Positions 33,937 to 43,536 of a stretch of 64,000 nucleotides of DNA are shown here, piece after piece. The stretch is from NCBI RefSeq assembly GCF_028993555.1, contig NZ_CP118611.1, forward strand, positions 862,001-926,000, read 5' to 3'. The DNA comes from Ensifer adhaerens (GTDB taxonomy: Bacteria; Pseudomonadota; Alphaproteobacteria; Rhizobiales; Rhizobiaceae). Each line of letters opens with the position of its first letter. Position 1 is the first letter of the stretch. The notes beneath the pieces were generated by a model. It ran no database searches, was not told where the DNA came from, and worked only from the letters and a program-made list of their open reading frames with translations. Made by a program: the position numbers and the translations under genes.

Positions 33937-35928
33937 ATGGCAATGGCTCAACTGGGAAGTGAATACCCGCCAGGCGGTGATGGATTGGAGCAGATGGTCG
34001 AGCCATCTCATGACGAAATCGAAGTCGCATTGAGGCGAGGCGCCGCACACTACGCGGATCGACCGATTACGCTTTCAGTCTACGATCCCGATAACCGCCT
34101 TGGTCGCCGGCCACAGCTCGCCTTCAAGCGTCGTGACAGGACACCAGATACGGTCGTCCGTTCATTCCTGCTCGATCGGCGAGGGCGAGGGCGCTTCTAC
34201 GGTTGGACGCCGGTGCAGCTTGAGGCAGTCGCTTTGGTGCCCGACGTCGCGACAGCAAGCGACACAGCAAGCACTGAACCGCAGATCAATATTCGACGTC
34301 TGTCCCTCACCGAGGCGGCACTCTTGATCGCATTCCGGCGGACCCTAGCGTTCCTGCAGATTGTCAGACTGTTCCTCGCTGGCAACCGAAAGGGAGCCGA
34401 GTTTCGGTTCGTGCGGCAATGCGACGCCCTTTCCGGCCCAGATTATAGTGACTGGGTCGAAGCCCAAGCGCTGGCGGAGGCAGGCGAGACGGGAGACGAT
34501 GCGCGTGCGTGGCCCCGAGGGCCACGGATTCTCGTCTCGATCGAAGGCACCAATGCGGCCGCTGTCGCGGAGACCAGACAATCGCTTGAAGCCCAGACAT
34601 GGCGAGAGTTCCATGAAGCGTCTCCGGCAGAGATCGAACAGTTGTTGGAGCCGGGCGAGGCGAGCGACGAGCTCTTATGGCTACGGCTTCCGGCGGGAAT
34701 GCGCGTTGCCCCAAAGGCCTTGGAGCGATTGGCGCGTCCGTTTGCATTCTCTAGAAATGTCGCGGTCGTTTACTGCGACGAAGACCATATCGACGCCCGC
34801 GGCGCACGAGCCGCCCCCTTCTTCAAACCAGCCTGGAATGAACCACTCGCTCGCTCGGGATGGCTTCCCCTGGAAGGCGCCCTTCTTCGCCTAGCCTGCA
34901 TCCCGGATGGCGTTTCTCTGCAAAGCGCATCCACAGCCGAAATTGTCCTCGCGATGGCGCAGGTGTCGTCCGGTGCGATCATGCATCTGCCGAGAGTGCT
35001 GCTGCATCGGGGGCTATCTTGCCGTCGGAGCGACCGTCACGACACGATTTTTCAGCCGAGACGCGAACGCCCGGCGGTCAGCGTCATCATTCCGACGCGC
35101 GACAGGGCCGATTTGCTGGAGGCCTGTCTGAAAGGTCTCTTCGAAAACACGGCACCGGCCGACCTTGACGTCATCGTCATCGACAATGATAGCGCTGAAC
35201 CAGCCACGCTGGACTTGTTCGCGCGCTATGAGCAGTCCGGACGCATCCGTCGGATACCTCTTGCTGGAGCCTTCAACTTCTCCCGCGCCTGCAATATCGG
35301 CGTCGATGCCGCCCGGCACGACCTCATCCTTTTGTTGAACAATGATGTTGAGCCGATTGATTGCCATTGGCTCGAGTGCCTGGCAGGCGAGCTCGATGAT
35401 CCGACGGTCGGCGCCGCAGGAAATTTGCTGCTGTTTCCCGATGGTTTCGTCCAGCATGGCGGCGTGACGCTCGGGGCGGGGACAGTCGCGCGACACAGCT
35501 TCCACTTTCTCGACCCGAAGGGCGACGGTGACAACGGGCTACTGAGCCAACGTCGTGATATGTCGGCCGTGACCGCCGCCTGTCTGTTGACACGAAAGGA
35601 TCTATGGCACCGCCTTCGCGGTATGGACGAGCGGAAACTGACGGTCGCGTTCAACGATGTGGACTACTGCCTGAAACTACGAGACGCAGGCTTCCGTATT
35701 GTCTGGACGCCGGCGGCGGCGATGTTGCATAGAGAGAGCGTCTCGCGCGGCGCCGACGATACGCCGCAGAAGTTTCAACGCCTCGCCTGCGAGGAGCGAA
35801 CTATGGATGAGCGCTGGGGCGATATCTTGAAAGCTGACCTCTACCACAATCCGAACCTTTCACTGGTCGCCGAAGAGTTCGTTCTCGAAGCGCATCCGAG
35901 AAATCTCGCTCCGAGGTCGGGAGTTTGA
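33937..35928 (+). CDS. GT2-family glycosyltransferase with a degenerate N-terminal glycosyltransferase half
   Basis: 663-residue protein. The C-terminal part (about residue 378 on) is a clear GT-A/GT2 enzyme: VSVIIPTRDRADLLEACLKG, DVIVIDNDS, LILLLNNDVEP and FNDVDYCLKLRDAGFRIVW, as in rhamnosyl-type transferases. The middle (about 195-340) resembles a worn second GT-A domain, with RILVSIEGTNAAAV and YCDEDHIDARGARAAPFFKP, similar to WsaE/RfbQ-like two-domain enzymes. The N-terminal 190 residues are not recognised. It opens the polysaccharide arm and overlaps the next gene by 4 bp. Confidence 0.82.
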   Translation: MAMAQLGSEYPPGGDGLEQMVEPSHDEIEVALRRGAAHYADRPITLSVYDPDNRLGRRPQLAFKRRDRTPDTVVRSFLLDRRGRGRFYGWTPVQLEAVALVPDVATASDTASTEPQINIRRLSLTEAALLIAFRRTLAFLQIVRLFLAGNRKGAEFRFVRQCDALSGPDYSDWVEAQALAEAGETGDDARAWPRGPRILVSIEGTNAAAVAETRQSLEAQTWREFHEASPAEIEQLLEPGEASDELLWLRLPAGMRVAPKALERLARPFAFSRNVAVVYCDEDHIDARGARAAPFFKPAWNEPLARSGWLPLEGALLRLACIPDGVSLQSASTAEIVLAMAQVSSGAIMHLPRVLLHRGLSCRRSDRHDTIFQPRRERPAVSVIIPTRDRADLLEACLKGLFENTAPADLDVIVIDNDSAEPATLDLFARYEQSGRIRRIPLAGAFNFSRACNIGVDAARHDLILLLNNDVEPIDCHWLECLAGELDDPTVGAAGNLLLFPDGFVQHGGVTLGAGTVARHSFHFLDPKGDGDNGLLSQRRDMSAVTAACLLTRKDLWHRLRGMDERKLTVAFNDVDYCLKLRDAGFRIVWTPAAAMLHRESVSRGADDTPQKFQRLACEERTMDERWGDILKADLYHNPNLSLVAEEFVLEAHPRNLAPRSGV

Positions 35929-37031
35929 GCAGAGTGCGCGATCGTCTGGCCCGCTGGATCGAGCGGCGGTTGCCTAAGCCGCAGCTGCGTGAAGGGGCCT
36001 CCGGTTATCCGAGATTGCCGGTGAAGCGGATCATCGTTTTCGGACGCATACCGAACCCGACGTTCGACTACTACCTAGCCGCGCGCCTTGGGGCGCGGGA
36101 CATGCCACCGTATCAAGTGGCCGACATCAGAGGCGGTGAAGTTCCTTCGCTTGAAGCCGACGGGACCTTCGTCATCCTATGTCGTTATGCATCGCCTAAC
36201 GTGCTGCGCTGGATCGAGAGAAGCAAAGAGCGCCTCTCCGGTGTAGGGTTGTTCCTCGACGATGACATTCCCGCGGTTGTGACCGGCACGGACGCGGACT
36301 TCTTCTATCGGGTATTCCTTTGGTATCGCGCTCTTTGGCCACTCGGACGCCTGAACCGCCATCTCGACATCGTCTGGGCTTCGACGCCGCACCTCGCGTC
36401 CCGACTGGCGGGGGCGAAGGCCGTGGTGTTGCCGCCGGCGCCACCCTTGGCGCTTTGGCAGGCGGCGCGAGGTAATGAAGAGATGTATCATCAATCAAAC
36501 CAGGAGGTCTTGATCGGCTATCATGCGACCGGGGTGCACCTGGAGGAGCATCGTTTCCTCAGGCCAATCATTGTTGAAGTTCTTCGGGAAAGGCCGCAGG
36601 TTCGGTTTGAAGTATTTGCCGATCGGCGCGCTAGGGCAATCTGGCAGGGCCTCGAACGCGTGCAGGTCCGGGAACCAATGCCATGGATGGAGTATCTGGC
36701 CGACGCGAACGTCCGGCGCATCGATATCATGCTTGTTCCACTAGGACCTTCGCAAGCGAACGACAGTCGCGCACCGACCAAGCGGATTGACGTAGCGCGA
36801 TATAGGGCGGCAGGGGTGTTCTCCGAGGGGGAGGCATATGGTTCGTCGGCGACCGACACCAGCGAATTAAGAATGCCGTACGCCATTGATACTTGGCGTC
36901 GCACGGTGGAACGACTTGTTGACGACTTAGAGTTGCGCCGAAAGGCTTCGGCTGCCACGCGGCAAGCGGTCTTGCAAATGACCGCCGCAGCGGATACGGG
37001 TCTTGAGCTCTTTAAGCAGCGACAAGCGTAG
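35925..37031 (+). CDS. Putative GT-B-type glycosyltransferase or glycosyltransferase-associated protein
   Basis: 368-residue soluble protein starting at TTG in a TTGA overlap with the previous gene. It shows two Rossmann-like halves: IIVFGRIPNPTFDYYLAARL and LIGYHATGVHLEEHRFLRPI, then PWMEYLADANVRRIDIMLVPL. These fit the general layout of a GT-B/GT4-like enzyme, but no EX7E motif is evident. Assignment to polysaccharide synthesis rests on the overlap with a GT2 gene and on the following rhamnose genes. Confidence 0.5.
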   Translation: MSRVRDRLARWIERRLPKPQLREGASGYPRLPVKRIIVFGRIPNPTFDYYLAARLGARDMPPYQVADIRGGEVPSLEADGTFVILCRYASPNVLRWIERSKERLSGVGLFLDDDIPAVVTGTDADFFYRVFLWYRALWPLGRLNRHLDIVWASTPHLASRLAGAKAVVLPPAPPLALWQAARGNEEMYHQSNQEVLIGYHATGVHLEEHRFLRPIIVEVLRERPQVRFEVFADRRARAIWQGLERVQVREPMPWMEYLADANVRRIDIMLVPLGPSQANDSRAPTKRIDVARYRAAGVFSEGEAYGSSATDTSELRMPYAIDTWRRTVERLVDDLELRRKASAATRQAVLQMTAAADTGLELFKQRQA

Positions 37032-37089
37032 ATGCGAAGTCGCATATTTTGCTGGGCCGGTGGCCCTCTGTGCATGCAGGGTATCGCGA

Positions 37090-37662
37090 ATGAATTCCAA
37101 GGTTATGTTACTTCGTCCCAAGCGATTTGGGGACGATCGGGGATGGTTTACTGAAGTCTACAACGAGAAGACTTTCGACGGTTATGGTATCGGAGACCGC
37201 TTCGTTCAAGACAATCACTCGCTTTCGGTTCCCGCCGGGACATTGAGAGGCTTGCACTTTCAGACTCCACCTTTCGCACAAGCGAAACTCGTTCGGTGCA
37301 TTCGCGGTCGGATTTTCGATGTCGCCGTGGATATCCGCCGGAATTCGCCGACCTTCGGGCGGTGGGTTGGCGCGACGCTATCTGCGGAAAACGGAAACCA
37401 GCTTTATGTCCCCGTTGGTTTCGCCCACGGTTTCGTGACACTCGAACCCTCTTCCGAAGTAACCTATAAAGTCTCCAATCTTTATTCAGCCCAGAACGAC
37501 GGTGGAATCCTCTGGAATGACACTGAGATCGGGGTCGAATGGCCTCTACCCGATGGCGTTCCGCCACTCTTGAGCCCCAAGGATGAGCGCCAGCCGCTGC
37601 TGCGTGATTTTGACAGCCCTTTCGACTACGACGGCGATCCGCTTGAACTGGTCGAAATGTAA
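37090..37662 (+). CDS. rfbC: dTDP-4-dehydrorhamnose 3,5-epimerase
   Basis: 190-residue RmlC cupin, third enzyme of dTDP-L-rhamnose synthesis. Motifs: FGDDRGWFTEVYN, DNHSLSVPAGTLRGLHFQ with the catalytic histidine, CIRGRIFDVAVDIRRNSPTFG and YVPVGFAHGF. The ATG at 37090 was chosen because the conserved N-terminus begins there; a longer frame to 37003 would overlap the upstream gene. It leads the rfbCBD set, 18 bp before rfbB. Confidence 0.93.
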   Translation: MNSKVMLLRPKRFGDDRGWFTEVYNEKTFDGYGIGDRFVQDNHSLSVPAGTLRGLHFQTPPFAQAKLVRCIRGRIFDVAVDIRRNSPTFGRWVGATLSAENGNQLYVPVGFAHGFVTLEPSSEVTYKVSNLYSAQNDGGILWNDTEIGVEWPLPDGVPPLLSPKDERQPLLRDFDSPFDYDGDPLELVEM

Positions 37663-37680
37663 GTTTCAGAAGGACTGACC

Positions 37681-38736
37681 ATGCGCATTTTCGTCACAGG
37701 CGGGGCCGGTTTTATCGGATCGGCTCTCGTTCGGCACCTCATTGGGAACACCGATCATGAGGTGCTGAATTTCGACAAGCTTACCTATGCCGGTACATTG
37801 ACGTCGTTATCACTCGTCGCCTCATCACCGCGGTATCGCTTCAAGCAGGGCGACGTTTGCGATGAGCGTGCGGTGGCCGCTGCCATCGAGGAATTCCAAC
37901 CTGATGTCGTTACGCACTTGGCAGCAGAGTCGCACGTTGATCGATCGATTGACGGCCCTGGTGCGTTCATTCAAACCAATATTGTCGGCACGTACACTAT
38001 GTTGGCTGCTGCCTTGGACTATTGGCGGAAGCTCCCAGCTGATCGCCGTCAGGCATTCCGCTTCCATCATATATCGACGGACGAAGTTTTCGGTTCTCTC
38101 GGCGAGACGGGATATTTCACCGAAACGACACCTTATGATCCCCGGTCGCCCTATTCTGCGTCCAAGGCCGGCTCGGACCATCTTGTTTCTGCCTGGGGAC
38201 ACACCTATGGTCTGCCCGTCCTAATCACCAACTGCTCGAACAACTATGGCCCGTATCATTTCCCGGAAAAACTGATTCCGCTGATGATCGTGAAGGCCCT
38301 CGCCGGCGAACCACTTCCCGTCTACGGAAACGGCACGAACGTGCGCGACTGGCTCTATGTGGAAGACCATGTTCGTGCCCTGCAATGCGTGTTTGAGAAG
38401 GGAGCTGTGGGGCAGACATACAACGTTGGCGGCAACTCTGAGCGTCGCAACCTCGATGTCGTGACAACGGTCTGCGCAATTTTGGACCGCTTGAATCCGC
38501 GCGACGATGGTCAATCCTACGCCGGGCAGATTACCTACGTAGCCGATCGCCCCGGTCACGATCAGAGATACGCGATCGATGCAACAAAGATTGGCAACGA
38601 GCTCGGCTGGAAACCGGCTGAGAGCTTTGAAAGCGGAATTGAAAAGACGGTGGCGTGGTATCTTGGCAACCGTGAGTGGTGGACTGGGGTGCTTGCTCGC
38701 GACCAGGCCGCGAAGCGGCGAGGGCTAGGCGCATGA
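37681..38736 (+). CDS. rfbB: dTDP-glucose 4,6-dehydratase
   Basis: 351-residue extended SDR, second step of dTDP-rhamnose synthesis. Motifs: [13 protein letters not shown] at the N-terminus, [24 protein letters not shown] and the [10 protein letters not shown] catalytic Tyr/Lys. [17 protein letters not shown] is diagnostic for RmlB. Length is normal. Its stop overlaps the rfbD start by 4 bp. Confidence 0.95.
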   Translation: MRIFVTGGAGFIGSALVRHLIGNTDHEVLNFDKLTYAGTLTSLSLVASSPRYRFKQGDVCDERAVAAAIEEFQPDVVTHLAAESHVDRSIDGPGAFIQTNIVGTYTMLAAALDYWRKLPADRRQAFRFHHISTDEVFGSLGETGYFTETTPYDPRSPYSASKAGSDHLVSAWGHTYGLPVLITNCSNNYGPYHFPEKLIPLMIVKALAGEPLPVYGNGTNVRDWLYVEDHVRALQCVFEKGAVGQTYNVGGNSERRNLDVVTTVCAILDRLNPRDDGQSYAGQITYVADRPGHDQRYAIDATKIGNELGWKPAESFESGIEKTVAWYLGNREWWTGVLARDQAAKRRGLGA

Positions 38737-39623
38737 GCAATCGGCGGATCCTCATTACTGGCGGCACTGGGCAAGTCGGGACTGAATTGCTACGGTATCC
38801 GTGGCCAGAAGATATTCAACTGGTCGCACCGAACCGGCATGAACTGGACCTCACCGATTGCGACAGCATCGACCAATACATTTCGACGGGCGACTTTTCC
38901 GCCGTTATAAACTCGGGTGCCTATACAGCGGTAGATCGCGCCGAAAGCGACGTCGTGACGGCTTGGAAGGTCAATGCTTTGGCGCCTGCTGCAATTGCCG
39001 CCGCGTCTAAGCGAATCGGTATTCCGCTCGTGCACCTCTCCACGGACTACGTGTTTGATGGGGTCAAGAATGGTCCCTATTTTGAGGGGGACTCGGTTGC
39101 GCCGCTTGGTGTCTACGGAGCCTCCAAAGAGGCGGGCGAGCAAGCCGTTCGGACCGGAAATCCTCGGCACGTCATTCTCCGAACCGCATGGGTCTTTAGC
39201 GCCCATGGAACAAATTTTGTCAAAACAATGCTACGATTGGGTGCGCAAGGAGGACTGATCAGGGTGGTTGATGATCAAATTGGTTCTCCGACGGCAGCTT
39301 CTGATATTGCGATGGCGGTCGCGACTATCACTAATTTGTTGATTGAGCGTTCGCATGCTCCTACCGGAACCTACGGCTTCGTTAACTCCGGCCAGACAAC
39401 CTGGTTTGGATTTGCACAGGAAATTTTCAGGCAGCGCAAGGACGCTGGATTTTTGGTCCCTTCTTTGGAGCCGATCGCCACAAGTCAATACCCTTCGCCT
39501 GCTCGCCGCCCGGCGAACTCCAGACTCTCAACTGAAAAGGTGCGGCGAGACTTTGCGTTGGAGCCGCGCAACTGGGTTGACGCTTTGAAGCCGGTAGTTG
39601 AGTCTATTTCAAGTGGAGAATAG
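38733..39623 (+). CDS. rfbD: dTDP-4-dehydrorhamnose reductase
   Basis: 296-residue SDR, last step of dTDP-L-rhamnose formation using NAD(P)H. Motifs: [42 protein letters not shown] and [12 protein letters not shown]. The ATG lies in an ATGA overlap with rfbB. It completes the rfbCBD trio; rfbA is on the other strand at 58834-59697. Length is typical. Confidence 0.93.
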   Translation: MSNRRILITGGTGQVGTELLRYPWPEDIQLVAPNRHELDLTDCDSIDQYISTGDFSAVINSGAYTAVDRAESDVVTAWKVNALAPAAIAAASKRIGIPLVHLSTDYVFDGVKNGPYFEGDSVAPLGVYGASKEAGEQAVRTGNPRHVILRTAWVFSAHGTNFVKTMLRLGAQGGLIRVVDDQIGSPTAASDIAMAVATITNLLIERSHAPTGTYGFVNSGQTTWFGFAQEIFRQRKDAGFLVPSLEPIATSQYPSPARRPANSRLSTEKVRRDFALEPRNWVDALKPVVESISSGE

Positions 39624-40050
39624 GGAAGAGGGTACGAGCAGCCTTGAAGTTCGCCGATTGCCCTGATGTTCCTTTGATAGTGACGCGGCATACGTTGCAG
39701 CGCCAAGGCACACCTTGGACCGAGCGAGAATCTGTAAAAACTAAGGTGCTGCGCCACTTCAGTTGGTCTGTTTTGGCCTGAGTTATCTGGTGCTTTTCCT
39801 AGCTGGCGAGGGTACGGACGGCCATGAGGGCATTGCATTTTCGGACGCTCGAAACGCGCATCGCAAGTGCAGGGTGACGAGCCGGAGCGGCCGACTGTAG
39901 ATCTACTAGAAGGCGAACATTGGCAAGCGACCTAATTCAGTTTGGCTCGCGTGACAGACGGCCTGTGGTATGGCTCTTTTTGCGCTCACCGGTTATAGCA
40001 GTTTTAGATGGACCATACAAACTCTCGACCTGCGAGGATATTTCCGTCAA
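39624..40050 (+). other. Interval without a supportable gene
   Basis: About 430 bp after rfbD. It contains short frames on both strands without a recognisable domain. It presumably holds the control region of the AGE-family gene, but no clear promoter or terminator was seen. Confidence 0.4.
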
Positions 40051-41235
40051 ATGCGGACTACGATGCAGCATAACGCAAGTGATTCCACGAAATTTTCGCT
40101 TGGCACCCATACTTCCATTGCAGGCGTCCAGGCGCACGCCCGTGAGTGGTTGTTGACGCATGCGGCCCCGTTGTGGGCAACTGCCGGTGTCCTGAGTGAC
40201 GGCATGTTTGCCGAACGCATGAAATTGGACGGCAAGCCTGCGTCTACCATGAATCGTCGTATGCGGGTTCAGGCACGGCAAATCTATTGCTTCAGCGTCA
40301 TTGGGAGTCTCGGCTGGGAGGGCCCTTGGCAACCTGTTCTCGAGGGCGCTGTTAGTCAGTTTCTGCAAAAAGCGGTCGGCGACAACGGCTATTTTGTTCA
40401 CTTGTTCAATTCCGGCGGCGAGGTAATCAGTCGCGCCAAGGATCTCTACGACCATGCCTTCGGTCTGTTTGCTCTGGCACACGCAGCACGCGTGCTAAAG
40501 CGGTCCGAACTGAGTGACCTCTCTTACGATGTCTTTACACGTATGATGGCGGAGTGGTGGCGTCCGGAAGGCGGGTTCTGGGAAGGCGAACTCACTCCTT
40601 GTCCCCCCTTTAGACAGAACCCGCATATGCACATGTTCGAGGCGGCAGTGGTCAACTACGAAGTCACTGGCAGGCGGGAATGGGAGGACCTGATTCAACG
40701 CCTGCAGCATCTCTTCCTAGTGCGTTTCCAAGAACCTTCGACAGGGGCGGTCACAGAATATTTCGATCAGAACTGGCTTCGTTTACCCAAGGGCGAAGGC
40801 GATATCGTCGAACCCGGACATTGCCTGGAGTGGGCTTGGCTGTTTGAGGTGGGACTTCCAAACGGACACGGAGCAGCGATTTCGGACAGCCTAGTCAATT
40901 TCGCTCGACGTTTTGGCGTGAACGAAGAAAGAGGCGTCGCGATAAACGAGGTTTATCTCGACGGGTCCGTTCGCGACGGAGGAGCAAGGCTGTGGCCCCA
41001 GACTGAGCGATTGAAAGCTGCGGTCGCGCGGTATCAACGCTTAGGATCAGAAGGCGAAGCGTCAGAAATCGTCAGGGCTTACAACGGCTTGTGCGCCTAT
41101 CTGAATGCCCCCGTGGCGGGTATATGGCACGACAGACTGAACGCAGATGGTACCTGGGTCGAAGAGGACGCGCCAGCAAGCTCCTTTTACCACATTGTAT
41201 GCGCGTTTGACCAACTTTTCAGGATTGCCGCCTGA
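40051..41235 (+). CDS. AGE-family (N-acylglucosamine 2-epimerase/mannose-6-P isomerase-like) enzyme
   Basis: About 394-residue (alpha/alpha)6-barrel protein. Family features: MNRRMRVQARQIYCFSVIG, KDLYDHAFGLFALAHAA, NPHMHMFEAAV, EPGHCLEWAWL and EEDAPASSFYHIVCAF, which provide the conserved histidines and acidic residues of AGE isomerases. Reported activities include aldose-ketose isomerisation and 2-epimerisation of hexoses. It stands 18 bp before the heptose genes and may supply a hexose or heptose precursor; that is inferred. ATG 40051 is tentative; the frame opens at 39970 and 40063 is another choice. Confidence 0.8.
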   Translation: MRTTMQHNASDSTKFSLGTHTSIAGVQAHAREWLLTHAAPLWATAGVLSDGMFAERMKLDGKPASTMNRRMRVQARQIYCFSVIGSLGWEGPWQPVLEGAVSQFLQKAVGDNGYFVHLFNSGGEVISRAKDLYDHAFGLFALAHAARVLKRSELSDLSYDVFTRMMAEWWRPEGGFWEGELTPCPPFRQNPHMHMFEAAVVNYEVTGRREWEDLIQRLQHLFLVRFQEPSTGAVTEYFDQNWLRLPKGEGDIVEPGHCLEWAWLFEVGLPNGHGAAISDSLVNFARRFGVNEERGVAINEVYLDGSVRDGGARLWPQTERLKAAVARYQRLGSEGEASEIVRAYNGLCAYLNAPVAGIWHDRLNADGTWVEEDAPASSFYHIVCAFDQLFRIAA

Positions 41236-41253
41236 CGACCAAGGAACAACCTT

Positions 41254-42459
41254 ATGTTTTCGAAGCAGCTTGTCGTCCTCGTCGGAGGGCGTGGCACGCG
41301 TCTCGGCGAGGCAACGAAAATCACACCTAAACCTTTGTTGGAAATTAATGAAGGGAGGGCGTTTCTTGACTATTTTCTAGAAAACGCCGTCCGGCAAGGG
41401 TTCGTCGATATATTGTTGCTGGCGGGCTATTTAGGCGAACAGGTTTACGAACGATACCATGGGAAAATCATAGGCGCGGCGCGGATAACTGTGCTTATAG
41501 AGCCGGAAGCCATGGGCACTGGTGGTGCTTTCCGTTTTGCCTATGATCATTTGCAACCCACCTTTATGGCTGCGAATGGGGATACACTTTTCGACATCAA
41601 CATGCGCGCCGTCGATCATCGGGTACACGTCGATGCGACGACAGAAGGGGTTCTGGCGTTAAGGCACGTCGCTGACTCCAGTCGTTATGGGCAGGTTAGC
41701 CTTGACGCCGAGGGAGGGGTCGTCAGGTTTGCCGAGAAGCACGTCGCGACGAAACCCGTCGCCGGTCTCATCAATGGTGGTATTTACTCCCTAAGAAAGA
41801 CCGCGATAGATCGACTTCCTGAAGGGGCGTCATCGATCGAAAGCGACCTGTTTCCATTGCTTGCGGAAGAGGGAAAACTTGGCGGTGTCGTCTCGACAGG
41901 TTATTTCTTGGATATAGGCTTGCCTGATACTTTGCAGATGGCGCGGCGCGAACTCCCTGAGCGCAGGCGCAAGGTTCTGTTCCTGGATCGCGATGGCGTC
42001 TTGAATATCGACAAAGGCTATCTGTACCGTATCGAGGATTTCGAGTGGGTGGAAGGTGCCATTTCGCTGATAAGGCGCGCCAACGACATCGGTCGCGCCG
42101 TGATTGTCATTACCAACCAAGCCGGAGTAGCACGAGGCCTCTACACCGAGGCGGACGTCCATGTCCTCCATCGATATATGCAGGAATGCCTTTATGAAAA
42201 CGGGGCGTTTGTAGACGCCTTCTACTACTGCCCGTACCACAAGGACGCCTCAATCGATCGCTACTGGCACGCAGACCATCCCGACCGAAAACCCAATCCC
42301 GGCATGATTATCAAGGCAATTTCTGACCACGACCTCGATATTGATCAGGCTGTCATGATCGGCGACCAATTAACCGACGTAGCGGCGGCAGAAGCTGCTG
42401 GCATAATGGGGTTGCTGTATACAGGCGGCAACCTGAACACTCTCAAACTTGATTTTTGA
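41254..42459 (+). CDS. hddC: Fused HddC-type nucleotidyltransferase and GmhB-type heptose bisphosphate phosphatase
   Basis: 401 residues in two domains. Residues 1-235 are a sugar-1-phosphate nucleotidyltransferase (VLVGGRGTRLGEATKITPKPLL, FMAANGDTLFD, LINGGIYSL), like HddC, which makes GDP-D-glycero-D-manno-heptose. Residues 240-401 are a HAD phosphatase like GmhB (FLDRDGVLNIDKGY, ITNQAGVARGLYTE, MIGDQLTDVAAAEAAGI). GmhB normally binds zinc with CxHx(n)CxC; here CPYH is kept but the CDC of CDCRKP is replaced in HADHPDRKP. Both steps lie in the same pathway, so fusion makes sense. The gene is followed 15 bp later by hddA. Confidence 0.85.
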   Translation: MFSKQLVVLVGGRGTRLGEATKITPKPLLEINEGRAFLDYFLENAVRQGFVDILLLAGYLGEQVYERYHGKIIGAARITVLIEPEAMGTGGAFRFAYDHLQPTFMAANGDTLFDINMRAVDHRVHVDATTEGVLALRHVADSSRYGQVSLDAEGGVVRFAEKHVATKPVAGLINGGIYSLRKTAIDRLPEGASSIESDLFPLLAEEGKLGGVVSTGYFLDIGLPDTLQMARRELPERRRKVLFLDRDGVLNIDKGYLYRIEDFEWVEGAISLIRRANDIGRAVIVITNQAGVARGLYTEADVHVLHRYMQECLYENGAFVDAFYYCPYHKDASIDRYWHADHPDRKPNPGMIIKAISDHDLDIDQAVMIGDQLTDVAAAEAAGIMGLLYTGGNLNTLKLDF

Positions 42460-42474
42460 CGGCCGGTAGGAAAC

Positions 42475-43536
42475 ATGAACGATCTCGTTATACGCGCGCG
42501 TGCCCCTCTTCGCCTTGGACTCGCAGGGGGAGGGACTGACGTGTCGCCCTATTCAGATGCATATGGCGGTGCCATCATCAATGTCACAATTGATCGCTAT
42601 GCCTATGCTAGTATCCGCTTCCGCACTGACAACAAGGTGGTCTTCGATTCGGTGGATCTGGGCTTCTCTGAGACCTTTGACGTTTCTGACAAGATTCCGG
42701 AAACGGCTAAGCTGAAGTTGCATCGGGGGGTCTATCAGCGCATCATGGAGCAGTTTGGTATCGGTCCGACTGCAATTACGCTGACCACGCATGTTGATGC
42801 GCCGATGGGTTCGGGTTTGGGCTCGTCATCTGCGCTTGTTGTTGCGATGGTCGGTGCATTTCAGAACTGGCTTCATTTGCCACTTGGTGAATATGAAATT
42901 GCGCGTTTGGCATTTGATATCGAGCGCATCGACCTTGGATTGGCAGGCGGTCGGCAAGATCAATATGCGGCCACCTTTGGTGGCTTCAATTTTATGGAAT
43001 TTTTGGCCTCCGAGCGGGTAATCGTGAATCCGCTTCGTATCCGCTCACATATTCACAACGAGCTGGAATCGTCGATCTTGTTGACTTTTAGCGGGGTGTC
43101 GCGCGAGTCCGACAAGATCATATTGTCACAATCGCAATCCGTCAGTTCGGGTGGAAAGTCACTTGACGCTATGCATGAGCTTAAGGCAGAGGCATCGCGG
43201 ATGAAGGAAGCGCTGCTTTTTGGCAATCTTGGCATGGTTGCAAAAATCTTCGCAGCTGGTTGGGAGGCAAAAAAGCGCACATCTGCCAGCGTGACAACGC
43301 CGGACGTCGAAAAGCTTTTCGAAGTCGCGTTGAACAATGGCGCACTTGCTGGCAAGCTATCTGGCGCCGGAGGGGGGGGATTTGCGATGTTCATAGTTGA
43401 TCCCGATGCCCGGCCGCGCCTAGAGGCAGCCATTGCAGCCCACACAAACGCGCGCCCAACCCTTTGCAAGTTAACATTGGAGGGTTTGGCAAGCTGGCGT
43501 TACCTGCCTTTTGATAGCAAGCATAGGATTGGATAA
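42475..43536 (+). CDS. hddA: D-glycero-D-manno-heptose 7-phosphate kinase
   Basis: 353-residue GHMP-family kinase: RAPLRLGLAGGGTDVSPYSD at the N-terminus, ATP-binding GSGLGSSSALVVAM and the C-terminal LSGAGGGGFAMF. The GGGTDV motif is typical of HddA and fucose kinase relatives. It phosphorylates heptose 7-phosphate at C1 to a 1,7-bisphosphate, the substrate of GmhB, encoded just upstream as part of a fusion. GmhA, the first enzyme, is not in the window. Fucokinase-like activity is the alternative. Confidence 0.85.
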   Translation: MNDLVIRARAPLRLGLAGGGTDVSPYSDAYGGAIINVTIDRYAYASIRFRTDNKVVFDSVDLGFSETFDVSDKIPETAKLKLHRGVYQRIMEQFGIGPTAITLTTHVDAPMGSGLGSSSALVVAMVGAFQNWLHLPLGEYEIARLAFDIERIDLGLAGGRQDQYAATFGGFNFMEFLASERVIVNPLRIRSHIHNELESSILLTFSGVSRESDKIILSQSQSVSSGGKSLDAMHELKAEASRMKEALLFGNLGMVAKIFAAGWEAKKRTSASVTTPDVEKLFEVALNNGALAGKLSGAGGGGFAMFIVDPDARPRLEAAIAAHTNARPTLCKLTLEGLASWRYLPFDSKHRIG

